Assembly: GCF_036711975.1 (NCBI RefSeq)
Contig: NC_091966.1
Span: 20,343,501-20,407,500 of the forward strand
Length of the DNA: 64,000 nt
Direction of reading: 5' to 3'
Origin: Onthophagus taurus
Lineage: Eukaryota > Arthropoda > Insecta > Coleoptera > Scarabaeidae
Part shown: positions 10,787 to 23,300 of the stretch, piece by piece
Layout: the number at the start of each line of letters is the position of its first letter
Numbering within the stretch: the stretch's first letter is position 1
The notes under the pieces: model-generated
What the model was told of the DNA's origin: nothing
Databases searched by the model: none
The model's input: the letters and a program-made list of their open reading frames with translations, nothing else
Position numbers and translations under genes: made by a program

Positions 10787-12525
10787 AGCTCTGTGAACCT
10801 GGAACCTGAGTTTACAATATTTTCATTTTATTACCACTATTCGATAGAGAATCGTTTGTACTCGTTTGTACAACCTTGACTTTCGTTTGTACCTCAGGAC
10901 TTAAAGAGAGAAAAAAATTTTGAAAAATTGTCGGTACCTCACTTTTTGATTTTCTAATTTTATTAATACCTTTCGGTAGAGAATCGTTTGTACCTGTTTG
11001 TACCACTTTCGATTTCGTTTGTACCTCAACCGGTTCCAAAATACAGCGATTTTTTTATTTTTGAGATTACCGCTGAAAGTGTGTATGTCGGTTATTAATA
11101 CAGATATCGCAAAACTGTCGATGGAATTCGATAGAGAATCGTTTGTACCCGTTTGTACCACTTTTGTTTTCGTTTCTACCTTAACCGATTCCAAAATACA
11201 GCGATTTTTTTAATTTTTGAGAATGCCGCTGAAAGTGTGTATCTCCGTTATTAAATACCGCTTGATAAGGTGAGCAATATCAATTCTAATGCAATACCGT
11301 GGACGAGATACGGTGTTGTTTCCACCGGCAATTAAAAATAATTTCAACAGAAAATTAAGCTACACGCGGCATTTTTAAACTTCTTCCGACACCCGAAACC
11401 CAAAATTAATCAACAAAGCGTTTAATCAAACAGTATAATAAAAAAGACGAGAGTAGAATAAAAAAAAATAATATCCGGATAAACAGACTTGTTTGCAAAG
11501 AAGTATTAAAAATACGACCTATCATAGCACATCTAAGAATTAACCTTAATAACGTTTCACAGTGAAGATTATCGACGAAGATGATATAATTAATGACGAA
11601 TGTGACAAAAATTGAAAAGAAAAGCGAAAATACCTGCTAATATGTTGACTTGGGTACAACACGTGTTTGTATGGATAAGTCCAGTCGATATAAATCATCA
11701 AAACATTAAACGGTGCATACCAGACCACATCGGCTAGAGTTGAGAACGGTTACGACCCAAACGTCAATTTCGTTTTATGTACTTGAAAAGTATAGGAACA
11801 CCGAGACCCAGGGCTTCCCCTAAGATATTAAAAAATTTTGGAAACTGTTGGGTTATAAACGAAATTGAATGCGGTACAAACGATTCTCTATCGAATTCCA
11901 TCAACAGTTTTGCAATATCTGTATTAATAACGGAGATACACACTTTCAGCGGTATTGTCAAAAATCAAAAAATCGCTGTATTTTGGAACCGGTTGAGGTA
12001 CAAACGAAAACAAAAGTGGTACAAACGATTCTCTATCGAATTCCATCGACCGTTTTGCGATATCTGTATTAATAACGGAGATACACACTTTCAGCGGTAT
12101 TCTCAAAAACCAAAAAATAGCTGTATTTTGGAACTGGTTGAGGTACAAACGAAAACAAAAGTGGTACAAACGATTCTCTATCGAATTCCATCGACCGTTT
12201 TGCGATATCTGTGTTAATAACCGAGATACACACTTTCAGCGGTATTCTCAAAAACCAAAAAATAGCTGTATTTTGGAACCGGTTGAGGTACAAACGAAAT
12301 CGAAAGTGGTACAAACAGGTACAAACGATTCTCTACCGAAAGGTATTAATAAAATTAGAAAATCAAAAAGTGAGGTACCGACAATTATTCAAAATTTTTT
12401 TCTCACTTTAAGTCCTGAGGTACAAACGAAAGTAAAGGTGGTACAAACGAGTACAAACGATTCTCTATCGAATGGTACTAATAAAACCAAAATATCGTAA
12501 ACTCGGGTTCCAGGTTCACAGAGCT
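10787..12525. mobile_element. Foldback element with 9-bp target duplication and subrepeat arms
   Basis: Perfect terminal inverted repeat AGCTCTGTGAACCTGGAACC, flanked by the exact 9-bp duplication CTTCAACTG at 10778-10786 and 12526-12534. Both arms contain the word GATAGAGAATCGTTTGTAC (or complement) in tandem units of about 145 bp. The right arm has three full units plus two diverged ones; the left has fewer. A 9-bp duplication with subrepeat-built inverted repeats is the signature of FB/MULE-type foldback elements. The centre (11270-11870) is unique sequence without a transposase. Confidence 0.8.
11877..12325. repeat. 145-bp tandem subrepeats in the right foldback arm
   Basis: CGATTCTCTATCGAATTCC recurs at 11881, 12026 and 12171, an exact 145-bp period. 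Each unit also contains CACTTTCAGCGGTATT and a TACAAACGAAA block. Open frames across these units on both strands are by-products of the repeat, not genes. Confidence 0.75.
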
Positions 12526-12534
12526 CTTCAACTG

Positions 12535-13110
12535 CTTTGCTAAATAGAGAAAGACGGTAATATGCTAATATCGAGATATACTATGTGTACTGGAGTGCGT
12601 GCTTTGAGCTAGAAAACGAGCCGGCCTCCTCCACCCCATAACGGCAAAAAGCTTCAACGTAACATACGTAATATTTATTTTTTTTTTTTCCTAACTATAA
12701 TAACTTAAATATGTATTATTTAGTATTTTGCATCATTATTGAATAACATTATTTGAATTACTTAGTAAATATTGAATAACTTCATGCTGAATTATATCCA
12801 TTAGTTAGTACTATTTGTATTTCTTGCCGTTATAGGGTGGGGGAACATGCTGGCAAATCGGACCGTTTTCTCGACCAAGCGAATATCGTGAGCACGTACT
12901 CTAGTAAATTATATGTATCTCAATGGTTAATATATTCCTGTTGCAGTCACATTGGATAAAAATGGCCGCGACCAAAACTCTTAAGTTTTATTTCGTACGC
13001 GCAGGAACAAGCGCAACCTATATTCTTTTTTTTTGTCTATGGAACAACCCAACTCTACCGGTTGGATAACTATGTATATCTATAAACAAGGGTAATATCT
13101 TATGCTCACG
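12535..13110. other. No gene recognised
   Basis: AT-rich spacer between the foldback element and the hairpin-module repeats. A weak dyad links CCACCCCATAACGGCAA (12633) with TTGCCGTTATAGGGTGG (12825), suggesting another eroded inverted repeat of about 210 bp. No coding sequence. Confidence 0.35.
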
Positions 13111-13117
13111 AGTGCTA

Positions 13118-13395
13118 CCTACCACTGCCACTAGAACTAACACTAGACCGAGACCTAGAAACATTCAGATTTAGTCCCACGTCTCTCAAGATGGCTAAAC
13201 CCGAATGATTCTAGTTCTAGGTCTTGTGTTAGTTCTAGTGATAGTGCTAGTGTAAAACTAGAACTAACACTAGACCTAGAACTAGAAATATTCGGGTTTA
13301 GCCGTGCGTCTTCAGACTTTTCTAAGTTCTTGTCTAAGACGCCAGGCTAAACCTAAAACTTCCTAGTTCTAGGTCTAGTGTTAGTTCTAGTTTTA
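13118..13395. repeat. CTAGAACTA-rich hairpin module pair
   Basis: Repeats of ACTAGAACTAACACTAGA and the complement TTAGTTCTAG surround the word TTCGGGTTTAGCCGT and its complement GGCTAAACCCGAA. Two such hairpins lie back to back here. Related modules are at 15190-15275, 16180-16390, 43576-43826 and 62975-63060, so this is a dispersed repeat unit in this genome. Confidence 0.6.
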
Positions 13396-13880
13396 GTTGT
13401 TATTTAACCCTAAATTCTTGTACATTTTAACTGATCTAAAAATTTTTTTTTTTGATTTAATCCACTTACCTTGCTTATAATTTCATCCATTTACCCATTT
13501 TGTATTAAATACAACCTTTCATTCCAATTAATTATGTGTTTTTCATTAAAAAAAACTTAAATTCAACGTCAATTTTAACAAGCAAAAGCAACTGCAATAT
13601 TTTTATCATAATCACCATGATAACCGAGTCAAATCCTATCAAGTTGGATAACCTAAAAATAATAACATTTTAACCGTTAATATTTCGCTTTATATTTTAA
13701 TATTTTCTTTATTTTATTTTATATCTTTTTATTTTACATTTTTATATTTTTGTATATTGCTTCTTAAGTGAAATACACTGTATAATTAAAAACATAGAAA
13801 TGTCAACTCTTCCAATGACGTCACAGAAAGGCTTTTGCGGGGGGATAAGTTCATAACAACAGCGTTCATATGGAGTTGGG
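13196..13880. repeat. Direct repeat block, copy 1 (of three partial copies)
   Basis: After the hairpin module this block runs AACCCTAAATTCTTGTACAT, then TTTAATCCACTTACCTTGC, then CACCATGATAACCGAGTCAA and ends with TCTTCCAATGACGTCACAG and GCGGGGGGATA. The same order recurs at 16212-16615 (first part) and 16755-17180 (second part), directly upstream of MTO1. Divergence is modest, indicating local duplication rather than chance. Confidence 0.65.
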
Positions 13881-14447
13881 TAACCTAATACAGCAAGGTC
13901 CGTTGAGTATTGGTTATAAGGTTATCCAACTCGAACAAATTGACGTTGACGGGGTGAGGTAGAAAACGTGACATCATTGGAGGAAAAGTATAATATAATA
14001 TACAGGTGCCCATTATGTATGGAATATAGTATATAATATATTTTGGTATACAGGTGTATCTGAATGACTGCAACAAACTTCAAGGGTGGTTCTTTAGTGA
14101 ATTTTAAAGGTACTTTGATATATGAACCATGGGCGACTTCGGCTCCCCTAAGGAGCTACATCCCTCCAAAAATGGCGGAAAATTTTGGTTTAATTTTTTT
14201 TTCTCAAAAACCATAAACGCTAGAAAAATGAAATTTGGGGAATATGTTTAACTCATAATACGGTACGTTTTGACCCTATTTGTACTTTCAACCTACCCTA
14301 CTAAACTACTCAACGTAACCAGCCCCGTTCAATTTATACCTAAATTTCTTTTATGAAAATGATAAATACATTGGAAAAATTTCAGTTAGATAAAACTATT
14401 CTAAACCTTTTTTGTCTCTCTGATGTTCTTCTAAAACTTAATAATTT

Positions 14448-14810
14448 CCGAGAAAAAAAATAATTAAGTAAACACTAACTGTTCAGCTGTAGGGTTGTTA
14501 ATCGAAAGTTGGAATGAATTTTTAATGAAAAAATCTTAGTAGGCTTTGCAATTTTTGTCATAAATATTTTTGACGTTTAAATGTCAGTGGTTTTCTTACT
14601 ACTATTATTGTTTTATTTAAAATTTTGAAACGTCAAGTGAACGAGCGTAAATGCGATAGAACTTTACTTAAAAATTAATTTGAAAAACAATAATAATAGT
14701 ACGAAAAACACTGACAATTAAACGTCAAAACATTTCTGACAAAGATTGCAAAGCCTACCAAGATTTTTTCATTAAAAATTCATTCCAACTTTTGATCGAC
14801 AAACCCGTTG
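14448..14810. mobile_element. Small palindromic MITE
   Basis: Left-arm blocks GTTGGAATGAATTTTTAATG (about 14510) and GGCTTTGCAATTTTTGTCA pair with right-arm CATTAAAAATTCATTCCAAC (about 14771) and TGACAAAGATTGCAAAGCC. A further outer match is GTAAACACTAACTG / CAGTGTTTGC. Arms are about 140-170 bp with almost no loop. No coding potential; the ends are approximate. Confidence 0.55.
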
Positions 14811-15289
14811 TTTAACAAGCAGTGTTTGCTTTATTTTTTTTCTCAAAAATTAGTCGTTTTTGGAAAAATTTGTATAAGTATCAACTTTATAAAAAAACAT
14901 TTTATACAAAAGTTGTTTAATATTTTATTTACCATAATAAGACAGCATTCAATTGTTTTTATTTCAGAAAACAAATGAGTAACGAATAACACTTGAAGTT
15001 TTTTAAATGGCCATGTATCCTTTCGTTAGGCTCATTTGATAGAGAATTGTTTTCTCTTTACGATGACGTAAAATTTTAGTACCCTTACACCAGAACATTT
15101 TTGAATAAAATTTAAAAATTGTTTATTAACAAAATTTAACTAATAACATGAATCTAGATATCCGAGATCGTCAAGTACCTCGAATTCCGAACACTAGCTA
15201 TAGAATTAGAAACATTCGGGTTTAGCCGTCTTTAGAGATGTGCGGCTAAAGCCCAATGATTCTAGTTGTAGGTCTGCAATAAAAATATA

Positions 15290-16150
15290 CAACATAGTGA
15301 TATCTAGCAACATAATGTTTGAACTCATTTTAATGTTTTTTTTAATAAAGAATACATCATAAGAAAACACCATGAAGTTGTCATTTGTCTATTATATGAT
15401 AATTAACTTCAGATTTAAAATGTCAACCTCAATATTGACATATTTGTAATCTTCATTAAAAATCCTTTAAAATGAGTACAAACACGACATATTTATCTTC
15501 AGTATTAATGAAGTTATGGTCAACGTTCGGTTACAAATGTTAACGTCAATTTTGACATATTTGTAATCGTCGTGAAAAATCCTTTAAAAAGAGCCCAAAC
15601 ATGATACGTTTAATTCCAATATTACTCGAGATATAAACAACTTCCAATTTGAAATGTCAATGTCATTTTGACATATTCTTAATTGTTATAAAATGTCTTA
15701 ATATTTGTCACAAAAGCAAAAATACAATTAAAAAAAATCAAAAATTAAGGTTGGTATTAATATTTAAAAATTAAATTGTTATCTTCATTGTTGCTAAGTT
15801 CGGGTTTAACGATTTTTATTCAAACTTTTTTGTTTTTTGAGATAAGTGAGATGACGCACTTATCTGGACTCTTTTTAAAGTTATTTTAATGAAGATGACA
15901 AATATGTCAAAATTGACGTTGACGTTTCAAACCGGAAATGATTGTATTTCCATTAATATTAAACTTAAATATGTCGAGTTTGGACTTATTTTAAAGGAAT
16001 TTTTATGAAGTTGACAAATATGTCAAAATTAAAAGTTGAAAGTTCGAACTTTTTGGTTTTTTGAGATTAATGCGTCAAGTTTGGACTCACTTTAAAGGTT
16101 ATTTTATGAAGATTACGAATATAATAAAATTAAAGTTGACATTGACAACT
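15290..16150. repeat. Palindrome built from tandem subrepeats of about 115 bp
   Basis: The left arm has repeated units containing AAATGTCAA...TTGACATATTTGTAATC followed by AAAAATCCTTTAAAA (15420, 15545, 15655). The right arm has the inverted form, AATATGTCAAAATTGACGTT and TTTTAAAGG (15880-16140). It sits between two CTAGAACTA hairpin modules (15190-15275; 16180-16390). The overall shape is foldback-like. No gene. Confidence 0.5.
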
Positions 16151-16211
16151 TAAAATTTTTTTCACTACTAAACTCGACTGTTTTTAGTTCTAGGTCTAAC
16201 TAGAATCACTA

Positions 16212-17180
16212 GAACTAACTAAGTGTTAGTTCTAGTGATAGTGCTAGTGTAAAACTAGAACTAACACTAGACCTAGAACTAGAAATATTCGGGTTTAGCC
16301 GTGCGTCTTTAGACTTTTCTAAGTTCTTGTCTAACAGGCCCGGCTAAACCTAAAACTTTCTAGTTCTAGGTCTAGTTTTAATTGTTATTTAACCCTAAAT
16401 TCTTGTACATTTTAATTGATCTAAAAATATTTTTTTTTTATTTAATCCACTTACCTTGCTTATAATTTCATCCATTTGAATTAAATACAACCTTTAAATC
16501 CAATTAATTGTGTTTTTCATTAAAAAAACTTAAATTCAACGTCAATTTTAACAAGTAACTGCAATATTTGAATCTTAATCACCATGGTAACCGAGTTAAA
16601 TTGGACAACCGTAAAATAATAAAATTTTATTCCGATTTTTTTATCAATTCTAACCTAATTTTTATTAATTTTAAAGCAATTCGTTACGATTATTTCGCAT
16701 TCATAACAAATTCGTTAATTGTAGTTAATTTAAGTCGATTCTAATTAAGAGAAATAAATTAAAAATATCTTTTTTTGATTTAATCCACTCACCTTGTTTA
16801 TAATACCCTAGATAAACCAATTTTGAGTTAAATATAGCCTTTTAAAACAATTAAATAAGATTTTTTCCTTAAAAGAACTTAAATTCAATTTCAATTTTGA
16901 CAAGCACCTGCAATATTTGGATCTTATTCACCATGGTAACCGAGTCAAGTTGGATAACCTAACAATAATAAAATTATAACCGATTATTTCGCTTTATATT
17001 TTAATATTTTTTTAATTTTAATTTAATTTTTTTTTTATATTTTTGTATATTGCTTCTTAAGTGAAATACACTGTATAAATAAAAACATAGAAATGTCAAT
17101 TCTTCCAATGACGTCACAGCAAGGCTTTTGCGGGGGGATACGTTCATAACAACAGCGTTCATATGGAGGATATGGAGTTG
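16212..17180. repeat. Direct repeat block, copies 2 and 3, adjoining MTO1
   Basis: 16212-16615 repeats the first part of the 13196-13880 block. 16755-17180 repeats the second part, including the CACCATGGTAACCGAGTCAA word and the TGACGTCA-containing tail. The tail is only about 130 bp upstream of the MTO1 start codon, so one copy overlaps the probable promoter. Confidence 0.6.
17109..17116. promoter_or_regulatory. CRE-like palindrome TGACGTCA upstream of MTO1
   Basis: A perfect TGACGTCA lies 194 bp before the MTO1 ATG. This is the consensus full CRE bound by CREB/ATF proteins. The same site is preserved in the upstream repeat copy (13816-13823), which has no gene immediately next to it. A function at MTO1 is inference from position only. 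Confidence 0.3.
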
Positions 17181-17309
17181 GACAACCTTATACAGTGTGT
17201 TTACCATTACTCAACGGACGTTGGAAATATAGGTTATGTTTGAAATTTTCGATAACTTTAATTTAACCTCAATTCCTTAATTTTTATTAGATTCTTTTAT
17301 GATCATAAA

Positions 17310-20300
17310 ATGCATAAAACCAAACGTATAATTAATTTTTATAATAAATTTAATCGAACATTTTCAAATAACACTCAATATTATGATGTTGTGGTTATCG
17401 GTGGAGGTCATGCAGGATCCGAAGCATGTTCAGCCGCTGCAAGAATGGGGGCTAAAACATTATTGGTTACCCATAAAAAGAACACCGTAGGTAATTGTAT
17501 CAAAATACTTGTAATTACTTAAATGGTCATTAAATAATTTTTAGGGGAGATGTCTTGTAATCCTTCTTTCGGTGGTATTGGAAAAGGGCATTTAATGCGT
17601 GAAGTTGATGCTTTGGATGGAATTTGTAGTAAAATATGTGATCAATCAGGTATTCAATATAAGGTAATAAATAGGTTTTGAAATAAATAATAAATTTCGA
17701 TGTAAATATGAATTAGTAGGTTTTAAATAGAAGAAAAGGTCCTGCTGTTTGGGGACTAAGGGCTCAAATTGACCGAGATTTATATAAAAAACATATACAA
17801 GAAGAGTTGTTTCATAAAACTTCTAATTTAGATGTGATAGAAACATCCGTTGAGGATTTAATTATTGAAAATAATAGTGATTCATTAGTTGATTGTAAAG
17901 GAATTATTTTAAGTAAATAATAATTATTTTATTTGAAATTAAATTAATTCCATTTTTTTCTTATAGAAGATGGTACAAAAATTAACTCAAAAGCAGTTAT
18001 AATGACAACAGGTACTTTTTTAAAAGGTCAAATAAATATTGGTTTAGATATAAGACCTGCTGGAAGAATAGGTGATGAACCAGCCATTGGTTTAGCAAAC
18101 ACTTTAAGCAATTTGGGCCTCAGAATGGGTAGATTGAAAACAGGAACCCCACCAAGGCTAAAAGCATCAACAATCAATTTTAACGTTTGTGAAAAACAAC
18201 TAGGTGATGATCCACCAGTTCCTTTTTCATTTATGAATGATAAAGTTTGGATTGACGTAATTTTATTCTAACTACAAAAATTAAAATGATAATTCAATAT
18301 TATTTTTTAGTCCAAAGATCAATTGCCATGTTATTTAACACATACAACCCCTGATCTTGAACCAATTGTAAGAAACAACCTTCATGTGAACAATCATGTT
18401 AGAGAAGAAGTAACAGGCCCAAGATATTGTCCTAGTATTGAATCAAAAGTGTTGAAATTTGGCGGTAGAAGACATCAAGTTTGGCTTGAACCTGAAGGTC
18501 TTAATAGTGAAGTTATTTACCCAAACGGAATATCTTGTACTTTACCGGCCGAATTGCAACTCCAACTTGTTCGTACGATTGTTGGTTTGGAACAAGTTGA
18601 AATTCTTAGATGTGGATATGGCGTTGAGTATGAATTTGTTGATCCACGAGAACTTTGGACTAGTTTAGAATTGAGGAAAGTTAATGGGTTGTTTTTGGCA
18701 GGACAAATTAATGGTACAACAGGGTATGAAGAAGCAGCTGCTCAAGGCATTTATGCTGGAATTAATGCAGCAGCTAAAGTAAGTCAAAGAAAAAAATTTG
18801 TTGAAATATACACTGACCGGTAAAAAAACCGGCCACTAAAATTTAAATTAAATTCGATTTTAATGATTCCTTTTTTGATCGAAAGGTTGATTCTTCTGTA
18901 TAATAATCCTTCGAGAGAAATTTTTATTTGGATATTAATTTGAGCATATATGGGGTGCAAGAATGAGAAAAACTATTTTTCTCGATATTTGTAATACTCT
19001 GTGGGATGCAGATGCTACAGCAGAGGGTGTTAATTGGAATCAAACGGTAGCCCAATCTTTTCTGAACATTTTGTTTTTTTATTCATTCTATTATCTCTGT
19101 TACTAACGAAGATGCTGAATGTTTTAAAACGAACGCCTGTGAAAACAAGACAAATAAGCATAAGAAATCTAAGGTGGCGCGCTAGATAGGGTATGTCAGT
19201 TGTTTCGAATAGTAAATTTACAGTTGTTAAAGCTGCCATTGCTAGTAAGTGATGTTGCGCGTATTGTTACTTTAATTGAGGATGGCAAAAGTCAGGGGTA
19301 TCTTGCCCATACGTTGAGTATACCCCAAACAACAGTTCAGGATGCCTGGAACCGATATGTGGAAACAGGAAATTTTACTAGGCGGCAAGGTTCCGGTAGA
19401 AGAACAGTGACAACAGCAGTTGATGACCGATTTATTGTTCTAAACTCTCTGAGGAATCGTAGAACGACAGCTGTAGAAACTCCGCATCGTCTTTAAATGG
19501 TGCGTGGGGTTGACGTAAGTGAAAGAACCATTCGTCGAAGACTTGCTGAAAGTGATCTGACTGCAAGAAGACCTGCCACAAGACAGTAGCTGCTCCAGAG
19601 ACCAGAGTCTTCAATTTGGACTCGTCCATGGTGGGCAAATTTGGGTGTTATTATAGGCAATCTCAGAAACTGTAAGAGATACAAAAAAAGTAAGTGCCAT
19701 GTCCCGGTCTCTTTTCCCGAGACTAATCCAATCCCGTAAAGACCAAATCTCTATCTTCTTTTGTTTTTAAGTTATAGCCAAAAAGTCAAATTTTAGTGAT
19801 TTCAAAAAATGCTCATATTTCGTTTATTTTTGAAATTAGAGAAATGGGGTTAATACATTCTTAAGATACTTTTTTGAGTAAAATATACTGCCGTTGAAAA
19901 ATTTTTAACATAGCTGATAATTTTTGAGATATAACATAAAGTTGTATTTTTTTAAATACACACTATACTTTATTATGATGTTACTGAAAAGAGCATATTT
20001 TTAGCGTTCCAATGATGTATCGCACGCATGATGTTTCTGCGGAAAATAAGTGTTATTTTTCAATTTTTAAAATATTAAAGATTAAAATTCAAATTTTTAA
20101 TTATAGTAGGTGAGGAAAACGCTAAATACAGTCAGTTCCAAAAAAAGTGACGCACTTGATTTTTGACCTAATTTCAATATCTTATATTTTTTAAACCAGT
20201 GGGCCGATTTTTATTATTTTTTTATTTCTTGGTAGCCAATTCCTTTGTCTTTCAAAAAAAAATTAAAAAGGCGGAGATTTTTTCAATGACTCCTGGATGG

Positions 20301-23300
20301 TAGCGGAAAAACTGGAACCATGTTTTTTTCCTAATTTCTGACTCACCCTGTGTATTAATCAAGTAATGGTATAGAAAGTGCTTACACCCTACCGGGTGTC
20401 CCTCAAAAGTGGCTCACCCCCATATTTTTCTTTATTATTGGTGATATAAGAAAACCATTTGGAATGCATAGTTAGGTCGCTAAAACGGATTATTATGACA
20501 TGAAATCATTCTTTTTGTACTTCCGGTTATACCGGATGTGAGTTCTAATTTCGCTATTTTTTTAAATCTATAATTTTTTTTTCTTCAGTTGGGTTGATAG
20601 TATAATTTCACATAACTTTTACTTGAAAAAATTTTCACGATCACTTATAATTTTTGAAAAAAAAATTATTTTCGTTATTTTATAACGTTTTACAATTAGT
20701 ACCTTCGGAAAATGTATTACAACTTTTGACGCATAGTAGCTAGGTTAATAGTATAAACTACGTTATGTCCCTCTAGATTTGCTATTTCTCGAGCAGTAAT
20801 CACTGCTATGCTTTAGTCAGTGGTTCTTTTTTAATAATGGTGTAAATTAACAGTTGTATTAAATTAGTTTTAAAAGAAAAACGCAATCAAACAATTAAGT
20901 TTAATTCAATTATTTTTTATTTTTTTCTTTATTTTTTGTTCTTTTACACTAAATGTTCTGTAGCTGATAGTAACTTACAATGTCCATTGTACATTATAAT
21001 TTGGATTGTTTACTTTATTTTGGTTAAAACCTCTCAGATCACCTGACCTCACACCTTTAGATTCTTTTTATGGGGCAAAATCAAAAATGAGCTGTATAAT
21101 ACAGCAGTAAGGTCTCGTGAGGTATTGGAAAATAAATCGAGTTAGAAATTGTATTACCTAAATATCTCCGCAGGAATAACGTCGAGTCGTTAGATCGACA
21201 ATACGCAAGATACAATTATGTCAAAATCGAGGCGGGAGCATTTTGAAAATTAGTTTTTTCGAACTTACAATTAAATTAAATTTAATTGTTGGATAGCGTT
21301 TTTCTTTTAAAACTAATTTAATACAACTGTTAATTTACACCATTATTAAAAAAGAACCACTAACTAAAGCATAGCAGTGATCACTGCTCGAGGAATAGCA
21401 AATCAAGAGGGACATAACGTAGCTTGTACTCTTAACCTAGCTACTATGCGTCAAAAGTTGTAATACATTTCCCGAAGGTACTAAAACGTTAAAAAATAAC
21501 GAAAATAATTTTTTTTTCAAAAATTATAAGCGATCGTGAAAATTTTTTCAAGTAAAAGTTATGTGAAATTATACTGTCTACCCAACTGAAGAAAAAAAAA
21601 TTATAGATTTAAAAAAAAAAACGAAATTAGTACTCACATCCGGTGTAATCGGGAGTACAAAAAGAATGATTTCATGTCGTAATAATCCGTTTTAGCGACC
21701 TAACTATGCATTCCAAATGGTTTTCTTATATCACCAATAATAAAGAAAAATATGGGGGTGAGCCACTTTTGAGGGACACCCGGTATATGAAAGACGTTTC
21801 TTTTATGAGCATTTTGTTTTTTTATTCATTAATTTATCTATAAAGTTGTCCGAATTGAAGCTTTTTTGTTGAAACCTTGCATATTACCAACTTTCTGAAT
21901 TTATGGAAAAACAGTTTTCTAGTGAAATAAACTGATACGAATTTTTAAAAAAGTTTTATTAAATACTAAATTATAAACTGGGATAACTGCTTAATACCGT
22001 GTACCATTACTTGATTAATACACAGGGTGAGTCAAAAATTAGGAAAACAACATGGTTCCAGTTTTTCCACTACCATCCAGGAGTCATTGAAAAAATTTCC
22101 ACCTTTTTAATTTTTTTTTAAGACAAAGGAATTGGCTACCAAAAAATAAAAAAATAATAAAAATCGGCCCACTGGTTTAAAAAATATAAGATATTAAAAT
22201 TAGGTCAAAAATCAAGTGCGTCACTTTTTTTGGAACTGAGTGTACTACTTAGTTACTACAGCAACGTGAGTTTACTTGTCATTTCATTCATAAATTTTGC
22301 GAAACGAGTTTCCCGTTTAAGAAGTTCCGCATTATCTTTAAATAATACGATAAAATTAAATATAGAATATATTGGAGTCCGCTTTGAAGATGATACATAA
22401 GTCTTCGTATCCCCATTCAAACGGTGTTTCAATGGAAAGTCCGCTCCCAGTTTATGATCCCTAATTTTCCTCTATCTCACCCAATTTCAAAAGAAAAGAT
22501 TGCTGATATCAAAAAACTTCTACATCTTATGTTTAGGGAAAACTGGGAAAATGTTCTAATCTTACAACCAGTAAGTTGAATAGAAGAAGATGACAGTATA
22601 TATGACTGTTTAGTTCCTGAAGTTGTCCATATTTAATTATTCATTAATTAATACATTTCTTGTATTTTTAATAAACAAACTTTACTTGCTAATCATTTTT
22701 TATTGGTGAACAAAGTCAGGGATAAGATGCTGAGAAATTAGGTAGTATTTACTGTCCGGACCCGCCTACTATAATCAAAATTTTGAACATTAGCGCTTAC
22801 TATTTTCGAATTGAAAATTAACGCTTATTTTCTGCAAATACACCATACATGCGATACATCATTGGAAAGCTAAAAATATGCTCTTTTCTTTAACATCATA
22901 ATCAAGTATAGTAGTTTGTAGTTAAAAAAACACAACTTTGTGTTGTATCTCAAAAATCATCAAGTATATTTAAAACTTTTCAACGGCAGTATATTCCACT
23001 TAAAAAGTGTCTTAAGAACGTATCAACCCCATTCCTATAATTTGAAAAATAAACGAAATATGAGCATTTTTTGAAATCTCGAAAATTTGACTTTTTGGCT
23101 ATAACTTAAAAACAAAAGAAGATAGAAGTTTGATGTTTGCGGGATTGAATTAGTCTCGAAAAAGAGACGGGGACATGGCACCTACTTTTTTCGTATCTGA
23201 GATAGCCTATAATAACTGTTGCGTTGCGGTAATGTTTTTATTAAAACAACGAGCCGAGCCGTTGATAGAAAATATATTGAAAAAATACTACTGAACTACA

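Noticed and set aside
10812..12500. Overlapping open frames on both strands with repeated VEVQTKTKVVQT-like text
   Set aside because: They are translations of the 145-bp subrepeats of the foldback arms; the same text recurs on both strands by inversion.
13196..17180. Direct repeats flanking 13880-16212 interpreted as LTRs of a retrotransposon
   Set aside because: There is no TG...CA ends, primer-binding site, polypurine tract or gag/pol coding between them, and the second copy is split into two pieces. Local duplication fits better.
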